From assembly GCA_013043165.1 (NCBI GenBank), contig JABDOQ010000082.1, positions 62,001 to 126,000 of the forward strand: DNA of 64,000 nt, read 5' to 3'. Shown piece after piece: positions 20,192 to 28,392 of this stretch. The notes under the pieces were generated by a model. The model saw only the letters and a list, made by a program, of their open reading frames with translations, was not told the origin of the DNA and ran no database searches. The stretch is from Woeseiaceae bacterium. GTDB lineage: Bacteria > Pseudomonadota > Gammaproteobacteria > Steroidobacterales > Woeseiaceae. The first letter of the stretch is position 1. Each line of letters starts with the position of its first letter. The position numbers were made by a program, and so were the translations under genes.

Positions 20192-20530
20192 ATGAGCAAC
20201 GACATCCCTCCAGCAGACGACGCATCTGCCGCGGGCGATCCCGCCGGAAAGCCGATTGAGGAGAATCTCAAGTCGCGCGCGACATGGACGCGGCTCCTGT
20301 ACATGGTGATCTGCGGCTTCCTCGTCAGCCTCGCCTGTTTTGTTGGCACTTTCGTCGTCGTGCTCGGGTTTCTCTGGGTCTTGTTTTCGGGGGAAGTGAA
20401 CCGGCAGATTCAGCATGCCGGACAGAGTCTTGCGGCATACCTCTACGAGATCATTCGCTACCTGACATTCAATACCGAGGAAAGGCCTTTTCCGCTCGGC
20501 AATGACTGGCCCTCAGGCAGCATCGGGTAG
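20192..20530 (+). CDS. DUF4389 domain-containing membrane protein
   Basis: MSNDIPPADD...; TRLLYMVICGFLVSLACFV; FNTEERPFPLGNDWP tail. Confidence 0.8.
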   Translation: MSNDIPPADDASAAGDPAGKPIEENLKSRATWTRLLYMVICGFLVSLACFVGTFVVVLGFLWVLFSGEVNRQIQHAGQSLAAYLYEIIRYLTFNTEERPFPLGNDWPSGSIG

Positions 20531-20537
20531 TCACCCT

Positions 20538-20792
20538 CTAGATTGAAAGCTCGCGCTGGCCGGGCTGCCAGTGGGTCAGGTTGATGTGGGCGCCGCCGAC
20601 ACCGAGTCCACGGACCCATTTGGCGGCGGCGTCGAGCGTCACCCAGGTCCTGACCTTTCCCTTGGTCGTTTCGGCCGTGATCGGGCCATTTGGCGTCCTC
20701 GCCTCGATGTGGAAGCGCGCACCACTGGCGATAATGTTGATGTTCTTGATGGCGCCAGCCGCGACCATCGCCCTCAACATGCGTTCATCCAT
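20538..20792 (-). CDS. Small ParC-like/plasmid-type protein of unknown function, paired with RHH protein
   Basis: MDERMLRAMVAAGAIKNINIIASGARFHIEA...; start overlaps 3' end of the RHH gene by 8 bp. Confidence 0.6.
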   Translation of the reverse strand: MDERMLRAMVAAGAIKNINIIASGARFHIEARTPNGPITAETTKGKVRTWVTLDAAAKWVRGLGVGGAHINLTHWQPGQRELSI

Positions 20793-20979
20793 TCGGGTTC
20801 CCCGGAAATAGCTCGTTTTGTTCTGGTACAGCGATGCCGGCCTGCTCACAGTGCCGACGGATCAGCATTTCGACCATGTTTGCGACACTGCGGTGCTCCC
20901 GCGCGGCGGCCTCGCGCACGGCCTCCTTGATGCCGGGCTCGATGCGCAGGTTCAACGTCGATACCTTGGTCTTTGCCAT
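20785..20979 (-). CDS. Ribbon-helix-helix (Arc/CopG-like) DNA-binding protein
   Basis: VSTLNLRIEPGIKEAVREAAAREHRSVANMVEMLIRRHCE RHH pattern. Confidence 0.8.
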   Translation of the reverse strand: MAKTKVSTLNLRIEPGIKEAVREAAAREHRSVANMVEMLIRRHCEQAGIAVPEQNELFPGNPNG

Positions 20980-21020
20980 GCGTTACATTGTAAAGCAAAT
21001 CAAAACTAAATGTAACGCAT
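20978..21020 (-). promoter_or_regulatory. 12-bp perfect inverted repeat ATGCGTTACATT-N19-AATGTAACGCAT enclosing RHH promoter
   Basis: Arms 20978-20989 and 21009-21020; minus-strand TTACAT-N17-TACAAT promoter inside. Confidence 0.75.
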
Positions 21021-21133
21021 TTTGCAACTATCTACTTCGAGTCAGCCGGGTGTGCAAATGCGGCTGGCTATAATGGCGCAAACCGGGTACACAATGGGCC
21101 CGGTCACTTACGGAGAGTCGCAGGAGCGCAATC

Positions 21134-21238
21134 ATGCAACAAACTATTTTCATAATCTCAATGTTTTTCGGCGTAACGTCGGTTGCATTGATCGCTTTTA
21201 CGCTGCTGGGAATTGTCCTGGGGCGAATCAAGGTCTAG
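21134..21238 (+). CDS. 34-aa single-TM membrane peptide
   Basis: MQQTIFIISMFFGVTSVALIAFTLLGIVLGRIKV; AGGAG SD 7 nt upstream; TATAAT at 21069-21074; absent from ORF track because of its size. Confidence 0.6.
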   Translation: MQQTIFIISMFFGVTSVALIAFTLLGIVLGRIKV

Positions 21239-21257
21239 CAAGTCATTGCGCGAATCG

Positions 21258-21890
21258 ATGCAGATCACAAGCGTCAATGTCGGCAGGGCCGAGATGATTG
21301 CTCATGGCGATCAAAGCATGACAACTGGCATCTGCAAACGACCGGTGTCGGGATCTGTTGCAGTGACCGAGCTGGGGTTGGACGGTGACCAGATACTCAA
21401 TAGTGAACATCACGGCGGCCCGGATCAGGCGGTTTATGCCTATAGCGCCGATGACTATGAATGGTGGGCCGGCGAGACCGGCCGTGATTATCCCGCCGGT
21501 CTGTTCGGCGAAAACCTGACAATCAAAGGTCTGCCGAGTGATTTGTATGTCGGCGATCGGCTGCTGATCGGAGATCTGATTCTCGAAGCGACTTCCGCGC
21601 GCATACCTTGCGGAACCCTGGCTGCGCGTATGCATGACCGGAGTTTCGGGCTGGCATTTAGAAAGGCCGAGCGGCCCGGAATCTATTTTCGCGTTCTGAA
21701 TCCCGGAACCGTATCCAGCGGCGATACCGTCACACTGGTCGAAGGCACAGCCTGCAAGGTTACCGTCCTGGATCTGTTTCGCTTTGCCTATGCAACACGC
21801 CACGACACGGATCAGTTGCGGCGAATGCTTGATGCTCCGCTTGCCGAGCGAGTCCGGACGAAGATCGAGACGACGCTGGCGAGCCTTTGA
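21258..21890 (+). CDS. MOSC domain-containing protein (YiiM-like)
   Basis: NSEHHGGPDQAVYAYSADDYEWW; LFGENLTIKGL; PCGTLAARM. Internal ATG preferred over 21213. Confidence 0.9.
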   Translation: MQITSVNVGRAEMIAHGDQSMTTGICKRPVSGSVAVTELGLDGDQILNSEHHGGPDQAVYAYSADDYEWWAGETGRDYPAGLFGENLTIKGLPSDLYVGDRLLIGDLILEATSARIPCGTLAARMHDRSFGLAFRKAERPGIYFRVLNPGTVSSGDTVTLVEGTACKVTVLDLFRFAYATRHDTDQLRRMLDAPLAERVRTKIETTLASL

Positions 21891-21906
21891 CCTGACTGTA
21901 TCCAGA

Positions 21907-21947
21907 TGTATCGATGCCTTCGTAATCTGACACGCAGCATCGATACA
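21907..21947. promoter_or_regulatory. 11-bp perfect inverted repeat TGTATCGATGC-N19-GCATCGATACA upstream of response regulator
   Basis: Arms 21907-21917 and 21937-21947; 16 bp before the ATG; no T run, so not a terminator. Confidence 0.65.
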
Positions 21948-21963
21948 GGGCTATCATTAGATT

Positions 21964-22659
21964 ATGACCAAAGTACTGTTAATCGACGACGACAAAAAAC
22001 ACTCGGACTTGCTGCAGGCCTACTTCAAGCGTTTCGGGATCAATCTCGTGTGCGCTTATGAGGCGGAAAGCGGGTTTCGCAAGCTGAATCGTGAAGATCC
22101 GGATCTGCTGCTGCTGGACGTCATGCTTCCCGGGAAGGACGGTTTTGAAATCTGTCGCGAGGTGCGCAAGACCAGCAACCTGCCGATAATCATGCTGACG
22201 GCGCGGGGCGACGTCATCGATCGCGTCTCGGGACTCGAGCTTGGCGCGGACGACTACATTGCCAAGCCGTTTGAGCCCAGAGAACTGGTTGCCAGGGTCC
22301 AGGCGATTCTGCGACGCTCCGAATCCGGCGGCCCGAATGCCGGAAAACTCGAATTCGATGGCCTCTCTATCGACGTCGACGCGCGAACTGTTATCGTCGA
22401 TGACAAGAGCGTTGAGCTCACATCCATGGAGTTCGAGCTGCTCGTGATCCTTGCGAAACGACACGGTAAGAAACTGTCCCGCGATGACATTCTGAGTGAA
22501 CTGCGCGGTATCGATGCTGCGATCCTGACACGATCCGTAGATATCATGATAAGTCGCCTGCGAGCCAAGCTGGGCGACTCCCTGAAGCCGCCGCGATTCA
22601 TTCAGACGATCTGGGGACGCGGTTATTCTTTCGTCGGCGCGCCGCGCTCGGATGCTTAG
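21964..22659 (+). CDS. OmpR-family response regulator (CpxR-like)
   Basis: Receiver LLLDVMLPGKDGFEICREVR, LTARGD, KPFEPRELVARV; winged-helix QTIWGRGYSFVG. Confidence 0.92.
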   Translation: MTKVLLIDDDKKHSDLLQAYFKRFGINLVCAYEAESGFRKLNREDPDLLLLDVMLPGKDGFEICREVRKTSNLPIIMLTARGDVIDRVSGLELGADDYIAKPFEPRELVARVQAILRRSESGGPNAGKLEFDGLSIDVDARTVIVDDKSVELTSMEFELLVILAKRHGKKLSRDDILSELRGIDAAILTRSVDIMISRLRAKLGDSLKPPRFIQTIWGRGYSFVGAPRSDA

Positions 22660-24004
22660 ACGGTTATCCCGTTCCCTGTCGTTCAGACTGCTGGCCATCT
22701 TTCTCGTGCTGGCGCTAATGTTCGTCTACGGCACTTTCACGGCGCTGCGCTGGGTCTATAACAGTGATGAGATTCGGGGTCTGATCAGCGGTCATCTGTC
22801 CCTGCACGTTCACTATGTGAAAGAGGACATTGGATCACCGCCGAGGATCGATCGCGCGATCGCCATCACGGAAAGTGTGCCTGTCGATATCCGCATCCTG
22901 GGTCCGGGGATAGACTGGGCGTCGGATACCAACTTCCCTGAACTGGAGACGCTGAATTTTGGTCCCAGCCCAAAATTCAGCGATGATGCGGACGCCTGGG
23001 TCGATGAACTGCAGGGTCTCGAGTTTGCCGTAGAGAGCCGCCATCGATTCATAAAGATTCATCAGGACGAATACGACATCGTGGTTGCGTCGCCGCGCAT
23101 TGCCGACGTGAGCACGGGTCCCGACCTCATCACGATCATTGTCAGTCTCGGCCTGGTCTACCTGATGATCGGCTACGCAGCTGTCAGCTGGCTGTTCAAG
23201 CCAATTCGTTCAATACGCGCCGGTGCCGCGCAGATTGGCGAGGGCAACTTCGACCATCGTATTCGCAACATCCGGCACGATCAGCTGGGTGACCTTGCCT
23301 CCGATATCAACAGACTCGCCGACGATGTCGAAGACATGCTCGACGCAAAACGCGCGCTGCTGCTGGGAATCAGTCACGAGTTGCGCACACCGCTGTCGCG
23401 TATGCGTCTCATGCTCGAATTCATTGAGAATCAAGCGGATCGGGAATCGCTGAAGCCGGAAATAGACGAAATGGAGAAAATCGTGGTGTCGTTGCTTGAA
23501 GCGGAGCGGCTCAGCACGCGACACGTTACTCTCAATCGTTCCGGTGTGAACATCAGCACTCTGATCAGTGAACTGATCAATAATTACTTCAGTCGTGACC
23601 GGCAGCGGGTGTTCGCGCACGTTGCTGCAAATGATCTTGTAGCCAACGTCGATGAGGCCAGGATATCCCTGCTGCTGAAGAACCTCGTCTCCAACGCGCT
23701 GCGCTACCTGCCCGAGCAGGGCGGGCGAGTCGACGTAACGGCCGAGGCTGATGGTGACGATCTCGTTCTGCGAGTCGAAGACAATGGACCCGGCGTGTCG
23801 AAGGATCAGGCCGAGCACCTCGGTGAGCCGTTTTACCGGGGAGACCCGTCGCGCACGCGAGATACTGGCGGCACCGGACTTGGTCTCTACCTCGCGACGT
23901 TGGTTGCGGCAGCCCACGGCGGTTCCCTCGTGCTCACAAACCCCGACCAGGACGGCGCCTGTTTCGAAAGCCGGATTCCGCTGGGACTTGACATAAGTCC
24001 CTGA
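22652..24004 (+). CDS. Sensor histidine kinase (CpxA-like)
   Basis: H-box GISHELRTPLSRMRLMLE, N-box LLKNLVSNALRY, G-box DNGPGVS, GGTGLGLYLATLV; HAMP. Confidence 0.93.
   Translation: MLRRLSRSLSFRLLAIFLVLALMFVYGTFTALRWVYNSDEIRGLISGHLSLHVHYVKEDIGSPPRIDRAIAITESVPVDIRILGPGIDWASDTNFPELETLNFGPSPKFSDDADAWVDELQGLEFAVESRHRFIKIHQDEYDIVVASPRIADVSTGPDLITIIVSLGLVYLMIGYAAVSWLFKPIRSIRAGAAQIGEGNFDHRIRNIRHDQLGDLASDINRLADDVEDMLDAKRALLLGISHELRTPLSRMRLMLEFIENQADRESLKPEIDEMEKIVVSLLEAERLSTRHVTLNRSGVNISTLISELINNYFSRDRQRVFAHVAANDLVANVDEARISLLLKNLVSNALRYLPEQGGRVDVTAEADGDDLVLRVEDNGPGVSKDQAEHLGEPFYRGDPSRTRDTGGTGLGLYLATLVAAAHGGSLVLTNPDQDGACFESRIPLGLDISP
22950..22982 (+). other. 13-bp perfect inverted repeat with 7-nt loop inside kinase gene
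   Basis: CGCTGAATTTTGG tcccagc CCAAAATTCAGCG. Confidence 0.85.
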
Positions 24005-24079
24005 CACGCCCAGAAATTATGGCGCTAATTCAATAGCTTGCGTTTAGACAGCGCTGTTCGCCTTGCTTTTGCAATCAAT

Positions 24080-24101
24080 TGATATCAAAATGATATCAAA
24101 A
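24080..24101. promoter_or_regulatory. Two abutting 11-bp direct repeats TGATATCAAAA, each with palindrome TGATATCA; candidate RHH operator
   Basis: 24080-24090 and 24091-24101 identical; immediately upstream of SPFH gene. Confidence 0.75.
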
Positions 24102-24125
24102 TAGATGGTTGGCAAGGAGAGCGAC

Positions 24126-24995
24126 GTGATTCGTGAAAACAGAATAGACGTATCCTCGGGATACCTGATGATCCTGGTACTTCTGGTTGCGCAACTGGCT
24201 GCGGCCTACGCGATTTTTGTAGCGGTTAAAGCGCTATCTGTTGTTGGGATTGTCGCCGCAATTCTTGCTTCCATCGTTGTGCTCGTTTGTTGGGTGGGCT
24301 TCTTCATGATTCATCCGAATGAAGCTAAAGTCCTGCAGCTATTCGGCAAATACGTTGGGTCAACGCACGAGCCCGGTCTCAAATGGGCAAATCCTTTTTA
24401 CGCGAAGTCCGCGGTTTCGACGCGTATTCGCAATTTCGAGAGCGGCCAGCTGAAGGTCAACGATTCCCAGGGAAGCCCAATCGAAATTGCGGCCGTTGTC
24501 GTCTGGAAAGTATTCGATACGGCTGAAGCGCTCTTCGAAGTGGACGACTATGAGGAGTTCGTACAAATTCAGAGCGAGTCGGCGCTTCGCAATCTCTCGA
24601 CAACCTATCCCTACGAACCGCACGAGGGCGAGGGCACGGCGCTACGCAGTCATCCTAACGAGATCGCGCAGTCACTGCGTGAAGAAATCCAGGATCGCCT
24701 TGAAAAAGCAGGCGTCACGGTAATCGAGGCTCGCATCAGTCACCTCGCTTATGCGCCCGAGATTGCCAACGCGATGCTTCGCCGCCAGCAGGCTTCGGCC
24801 ATCATTGCCGCACGCCAGCTCATTGTTCGCGGTGCCGTAAGCATGGTCGATATGGCGCTCGATGAGCTGCGTGACAATAACGTTGTCGAACTCGATGAGG
24901 AACGCAAAGCGGCAATGGTCAGCAACCTGCTGGTCGTGCTTTGCGGCGACGAGAACGCGCAACCGGTTCTGAATACCGGTTCGCTGTATACCTGA
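24126..24995 (+). CDS. SPFH/band-7 domain membrane protein
   Basis: [38 protein letters not shown] at 24126 has AAGGAG SD (24114-24119) and is preferred over 24105. Confidence 0.85.
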   Translation: MIRENRIDVSSGYLMILVLLVAQLAAAYAIFVAVKALSVVGIVAAILASIVVLVCWVGFFMIHPNEAKVLQLFGKYVGSTHEPGLKWANPFYAKSAVSTRIRNFESGQLKVNDSQGSPIEIAAVVVWKVFDTAEALFEVDDYEEFVQIQSESALRNLSTTYPYEPHEGEGTALRSHPNEIAQSLREEIQDRLEKAGVTVIEARISHLAYAPEIANAMLRRQQASAIIAARQLIVRGAVSMVDMALDELRDNNVVELDEERKAAMVSNLLVVLCGDENAQPVLNTGSLYT

Positions 24996-25032
24996 CCGGG
25001 CTGCAGTTCACGAAGATCCGCCGGGGCACAGC

Positions 25033-25227
25033 ATGGCGACAAAAAAATCCTTCGCGCTGCGAATTGACGCGAAAACTCTCAAAGCCATGCAGCGCTGGGC
25101 CAGGGACGACCTGCGCAGCCTGAATTCTCAGATTGAGTTCGTGCTGCGCGGCGCGCTGCGGCATTCAGGGCGATTGCCCAATTCTGGCCAGGAAAACGAT
25201 GCCTCAAACGGTGATAGCATCGAGTGA
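25033..25227 (+). CDS. Arc-family RHH DNA-binding protein
   Basis: [39 protein letters not shown] typical Arc/RHH. Confidence 0.82.
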   Translation: MATKKSFALRIDAKTLKAMQRWARDDLRSLNSQIEFVLRGALRHSGRLPNSGQENDASNGDSIE

Positions 25228-25370
25228 TGACAACCATTGTCCCAATTGTCTCAATCGCGCTTGCGTTGATAGCCGCCGGCTGTATCGCGTACATTGCCTG
25301 GGAATTGACCGCGGAAGACAAGCCGCCCGGCAAGCCGGACGACAACGGGCCGCCGCCGGGTAGCAACTAG
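25227..25370 (+). CDS. 47-aa single-TM protein with Pro/Gly-rich tail
   Basis: ATGA overlap with RHH gene: [47 protein letters not shown]. Confidence 0.65.
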   Translation: MTTIVPIVSIALALIAAGCIAYIAWELTAEDKPPGKPDDNGPPPGSN

Positions 25371-25373
25371 TCT

Positions 25374-27080
25374 CTAACGCCGTCGCTCTGATGCCATTGG
25401 CGATGATCGCCGCTTCGATGATCGCTCCGACTTCCTTTCCGAGCTTTGTCGTGCCGGCGCGGCGGCGGTTGTCCTGCGCTGCGGTTCGGCCCGCCTGGCC
25501 TGGCCCTGCGGTTCGGCTCGTCTCGCCTGGCGCTGTGGTTCGACCCGCCTGGCCTGGCGCTGCGGTTCGGCTCGTCTCGCCTGGCGCTGTGGTTCGGCCT
25601 GCTTGACCGGACGCCGGTGTTCAACACGGCGCGGCTGTTCAACACGGCGCGGCGTGGGATCCGGCGCAGCACGCGCGGTTTCCTGGCGACGCCGCTGCCC
25701 CGTGGCTTCAGCCCGTCGTAACTTGGGCGTCGGTTCAGAACGCCGCTTTTTGGCGTCAAGCCGACGATCCTGTGGATCCTGACTTCGGTCACGCAATTGC
25801 GGCTGCCGCAGCTGTCGGTTTGTGTTGGATCGTGTCCGTGCCGCAGCATCAGTTTGCGGCATCGCACGCGTTGACTGCTGGCGCCTGTCGATACCAGCGG
25901 TACGGCTCGCCGCTGCCGTTCGTGGTCGCTCGCGAAACAAAATCGGCTCACGGAGGACCTCACGGCGACGGGAATTGCTGCGTGCAGTCTGCTTCCGACT
26001 ATCGATCCCTCTGACGCGAGCTGTCGCGTCGTTGGTTCGAGTACTCGGGTAATGACGATTGCGAGTGACACGGCTTCTCGGAACATAGTCGCGCCTGTTG
26101 TAGCGGGGACGCCAGCGGTCACCGCCGTAGTAGCGATTCACCGTAATGTTCGCGTTACCGCCGACGTAGGTGGTGTTGTGGATGACCCTGGTCGGTCGAC
26201 GATACCACCAGCTATCCCGGTAAGAACGGCCATAATAAGGGTGTCCGTAATAGCTGTGGTGGAATACACTCAGGCTGTCGGAATACCAGCCGATCGTAAA
26301 CGCCGTCGTGACGCCCCAGAAATGCCCGCGATTAAAGGCGTGAGCCGACGAGTAAGGATAGTAATAAACCGGATACGGGCGCGGATAGTAGTAATAGACC
26401 GGGCGCGGCTGATAAACAACCACACGCTCGGGCTCATAATAAGGCACGTATATTACGTCTTCGGCAACCGGCGTAATTTCGATGACGCCCTCGCTGCGTG
26501 CTACGTTCTGGTAGGAGTCGCTTTTGAGATTGCCGGCTGCATATGCCCGGTCGCGAAATGTCTCGATCGCGCTGACCACGTCAGACTGCTGCGAGACGAC
26601 AGCCTCGCCGAGGCGCCATGTCCAGTCGATGTCGTCGTTTAGAAGTTCGACTATCTCAGGGTAATTGAGCAGTGCGACGACCGAATCATCCCATTCCGGA
26701 TCCGGTTCGAGCGACGGGTCTTTCTCGAGTGCTTCCAGGAATCGCGCCGCGTCGACGATCTGCAGAGGGTAGGCGGCCGCCGGTAGAACGATCGCCAGCA
26801 GATCATCGGGATACAGCGCGATGGGACCGACCAGTTCCTCTATTTCAACGCTCGAAAGCAACGGGATATCCTCATTGCCGGTCGCTGGCTCTGAGTATTG
26901 CTCTTCGAAAGCGCCGATGACTTCGCCGTTTTCATCCACTGGCACCTGCGCCAGTGCCGCCGCCGGCACTAGTGCCAGCAGCCAGAATGAGGCGACGGTA
27001 GTTCTTGCCAATCCGAATTTGGCGTATGGTCGGTTTTTCATGCGGCCTCCCGGTCCATAACATCTTGCGGACCTGTCCAT
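25374..27080 (-). CDS. DUF3300 domain-containing secreted protein with Arg-rich repeat tail
   Basis: LSSVEIEELVGPIALYPDDLLAIVLPAAAYPLQIVDAARFLE; Tyr-rich middle; start probably internal (MKNRPYAKFG). Confidence 0.85.
   Translation of the reverse strand: MDRSARCYGPGGRMKNRPYAKFGLARTTVASFWLLALVPAAALAQVPVDENGEVIGAFEEQYSEPATGNEDIPLLSSVEIEELVGPIALYPDDLLAIVLPAAAYPLQIVDAARFLEALEKDPSLEPDPEWDDSVVALLNYPEIVELLNDDIDWTWRLGEAVVSQQSDVVSAIETFRDRAYAAGNLKSDSYQNVARSEGVIEITPVAEDVIYVPYYEPERVVVYQPRPVYYYYPRPYPVYYYPYSSAHAFNRGHFWGVTTAFTIGWYSDSLSVFHHSYYGHPYYGRSYRDSWWYRRPTRVIHNTTYVGGNANITVNRYYGGDRWRPRYNRRDYVPRSRVTRNRHYPSTRTNDATARVRGIDSRKQTARSNSRRREVLREPILFRERPRTAAASRTAGIDRRQQSTRAMPQTDAAARTRSNTNRQLRQPQLRDRSQDPQDRRLDAKKRRSEPTPKLRRAEATGQRRRQETARAAPDPTPRRVEQPRRVEHRRPVKQAEPQRQARRAEPQRQARRVEPQRQARRAEPQGQARRAEPQRRTTAAAPARQSSERKSERSSKRRSSPMASERRR
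25480..25610. repeat. 27-bp in-frame tandem repeats coding QARRAEPQR
   Basis: gcctggcgctgcggttcggctcgtctc variants; protein PQRQARRAEPQRQARRVEPQRQARRAEPQGQARRAEPQRRT. Confidence 0.8.
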
Positions 27081-27164
27081 GTTGAGGCCAATAGTAACGC
27101 CCCCTAGCTGAACCGAGGCTTAACCGAAACGTCCCTTATCGGGCCGCTTTTGGAAACTCTGTCG

Positions 27165-27644
27165 TCAGTCGTCGCTGCCGCCCGACCAGGCAATGAATTT
27201 CCAGCCTTCGTCGGTGCGAACCAGGATGTCGGTGTATCGGCCATTGCTGGTCTCGATCTTGCCGTCCTTACTCTTGCTCTTGTTTGCGCTCGTAAACAGA
27301 TAATGCGCTATCGCGATGTCATCGTGCACGACGATCGACAGCGGGTACAATTCGTGCGCCACCATTTGGCTGACCTCGTCATTGAGGCGGTCCCACATTT
27401 TTGTGGAGGCCTTGCCCCTCGGCGCCGGCGACTCCTTGCCCCAACCCGAGAAGTCGTCTGTCAGCAATTGATCCATCCACTTCTTGTCGCCTTTTGCTTC
27501 GGCACTCCACTGTGCTTCGATTAGTGCCCAGACATCGGCCTGGTCGTCAACCGGATTGGCAGGCGTTGCCTGCGCCAGGACGCTACCGGCGGCCAACAAA
27601 AAAACACTCGTCAAAATCGTATTGAACGCGCTATAGATCTTCAT
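27165..27644 (-). CDS. NTF2/SnoaL-like (DUF4440-type) secreted protein
   Basis: Signal peptide; IEAQWSAEAKGDKKWMDQLLTDDFSGWG; YTDILVRTDEGWKFIAW. Confidence 0.75.
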   Translation of the reverse strand: MKIYSAFNTILTSVFLLAAGSVLAQATPANPVDDQADVWALIEAQWSAEAKGDKKWMDQLLTDDFSGWGKESPAPRGKASTKMWDRLNDEVSQMVAHELYPLSIVVHDDIAIAHYLFTSANKSKSKDGKIETSNGRYTDILVRTDEGWKFIAWSGGSDD

Positions 27645-27725
27645 TACTTGGAACCCCCGAGGCTATCCCTGATTTCAGTAGTGCGAGTTTAGTCGCATTG
27701 CGCCAGTTCGACAAATACACGCTGA

Positions 27726-28322
27726 CTATTCGTGTATACCGAGAACCAACGTTACCAGCTCTGAAACGACATGAGGCGTTAGTGCAGTTGTAATATCGTA
27801 CTGGTAAAGCTCATGCAGGTCGTCTTCGGCCAGGTAGTCAGGGTGATGTGTCTCTACAATAGTCGCGTATTCGAAAACCTCATCGTCTCTGACCAGCAGC
27901 AGCTGATACACATGTAGCGCAAGATTCTTCGCACCGTCGAGACACATGAGTTCGCCAATGGCTGTATCGTCCTCGGGAAGAGCAAGGCTGCCGATGTAAA
28001 CCGTCTGTTTGTGTACATCCCAGCCCTGCGACCTGAAGATGGCGCCTATCGAGTTACCGGCAAGTACTTTCGCGTGTTCCTCCCGGTAGCGATCATCAAG
28101 TTGGTCGGCAAATCTTACGACGGCGTAGGTACGACAGGTAGGGGTAAGATCTTCCAGGCTGTACAGGCTGGACCGCCGCAGTCCGGCCTCACTGGCAAGA
28201 ACCGCAATACCGTAACTGCCGAATCGTTTCTCGATCCGTTCGCTGTTGAGCAGCACAGGCTCTGTCGCGCAGGCGCTTAGCATTACGGCCGTGACGGCCG
28301 GTGGGTAAGTGGTCACTTGCAT
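27726..28322 (-). CDS. Hypothetical lipoprotein
   Basis: MQVTTYPPAVTAVMLSACATEP lipobox supports internal start; no family recognised. Confidence 0.6.
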   Translation of the reverse strand: MQVTTYPPAVTAVMLSACATEPVLLNSERIEKRFGSYGIAVLASEAGLRRSSLYSLEDLTPTCRTYAVVRFADQLDDRYREEHAKVLAGNSIGAIFRSQGWDVHKQTVYIGSLALPEDDTAIGELMCLDGAKNLALHVYQLLLVRDDEVFEYATIVETHHPDYLAEDDLHELYQYDITTALTPHVVSELVTLVLGIHE

Positions 28323-28392
28323 TCTGGCAATAAACTGCAAAAAAGTGGGTGAACCATATACTGTGCGTAACTGGGCGTAAAGGAGTAGCGGA

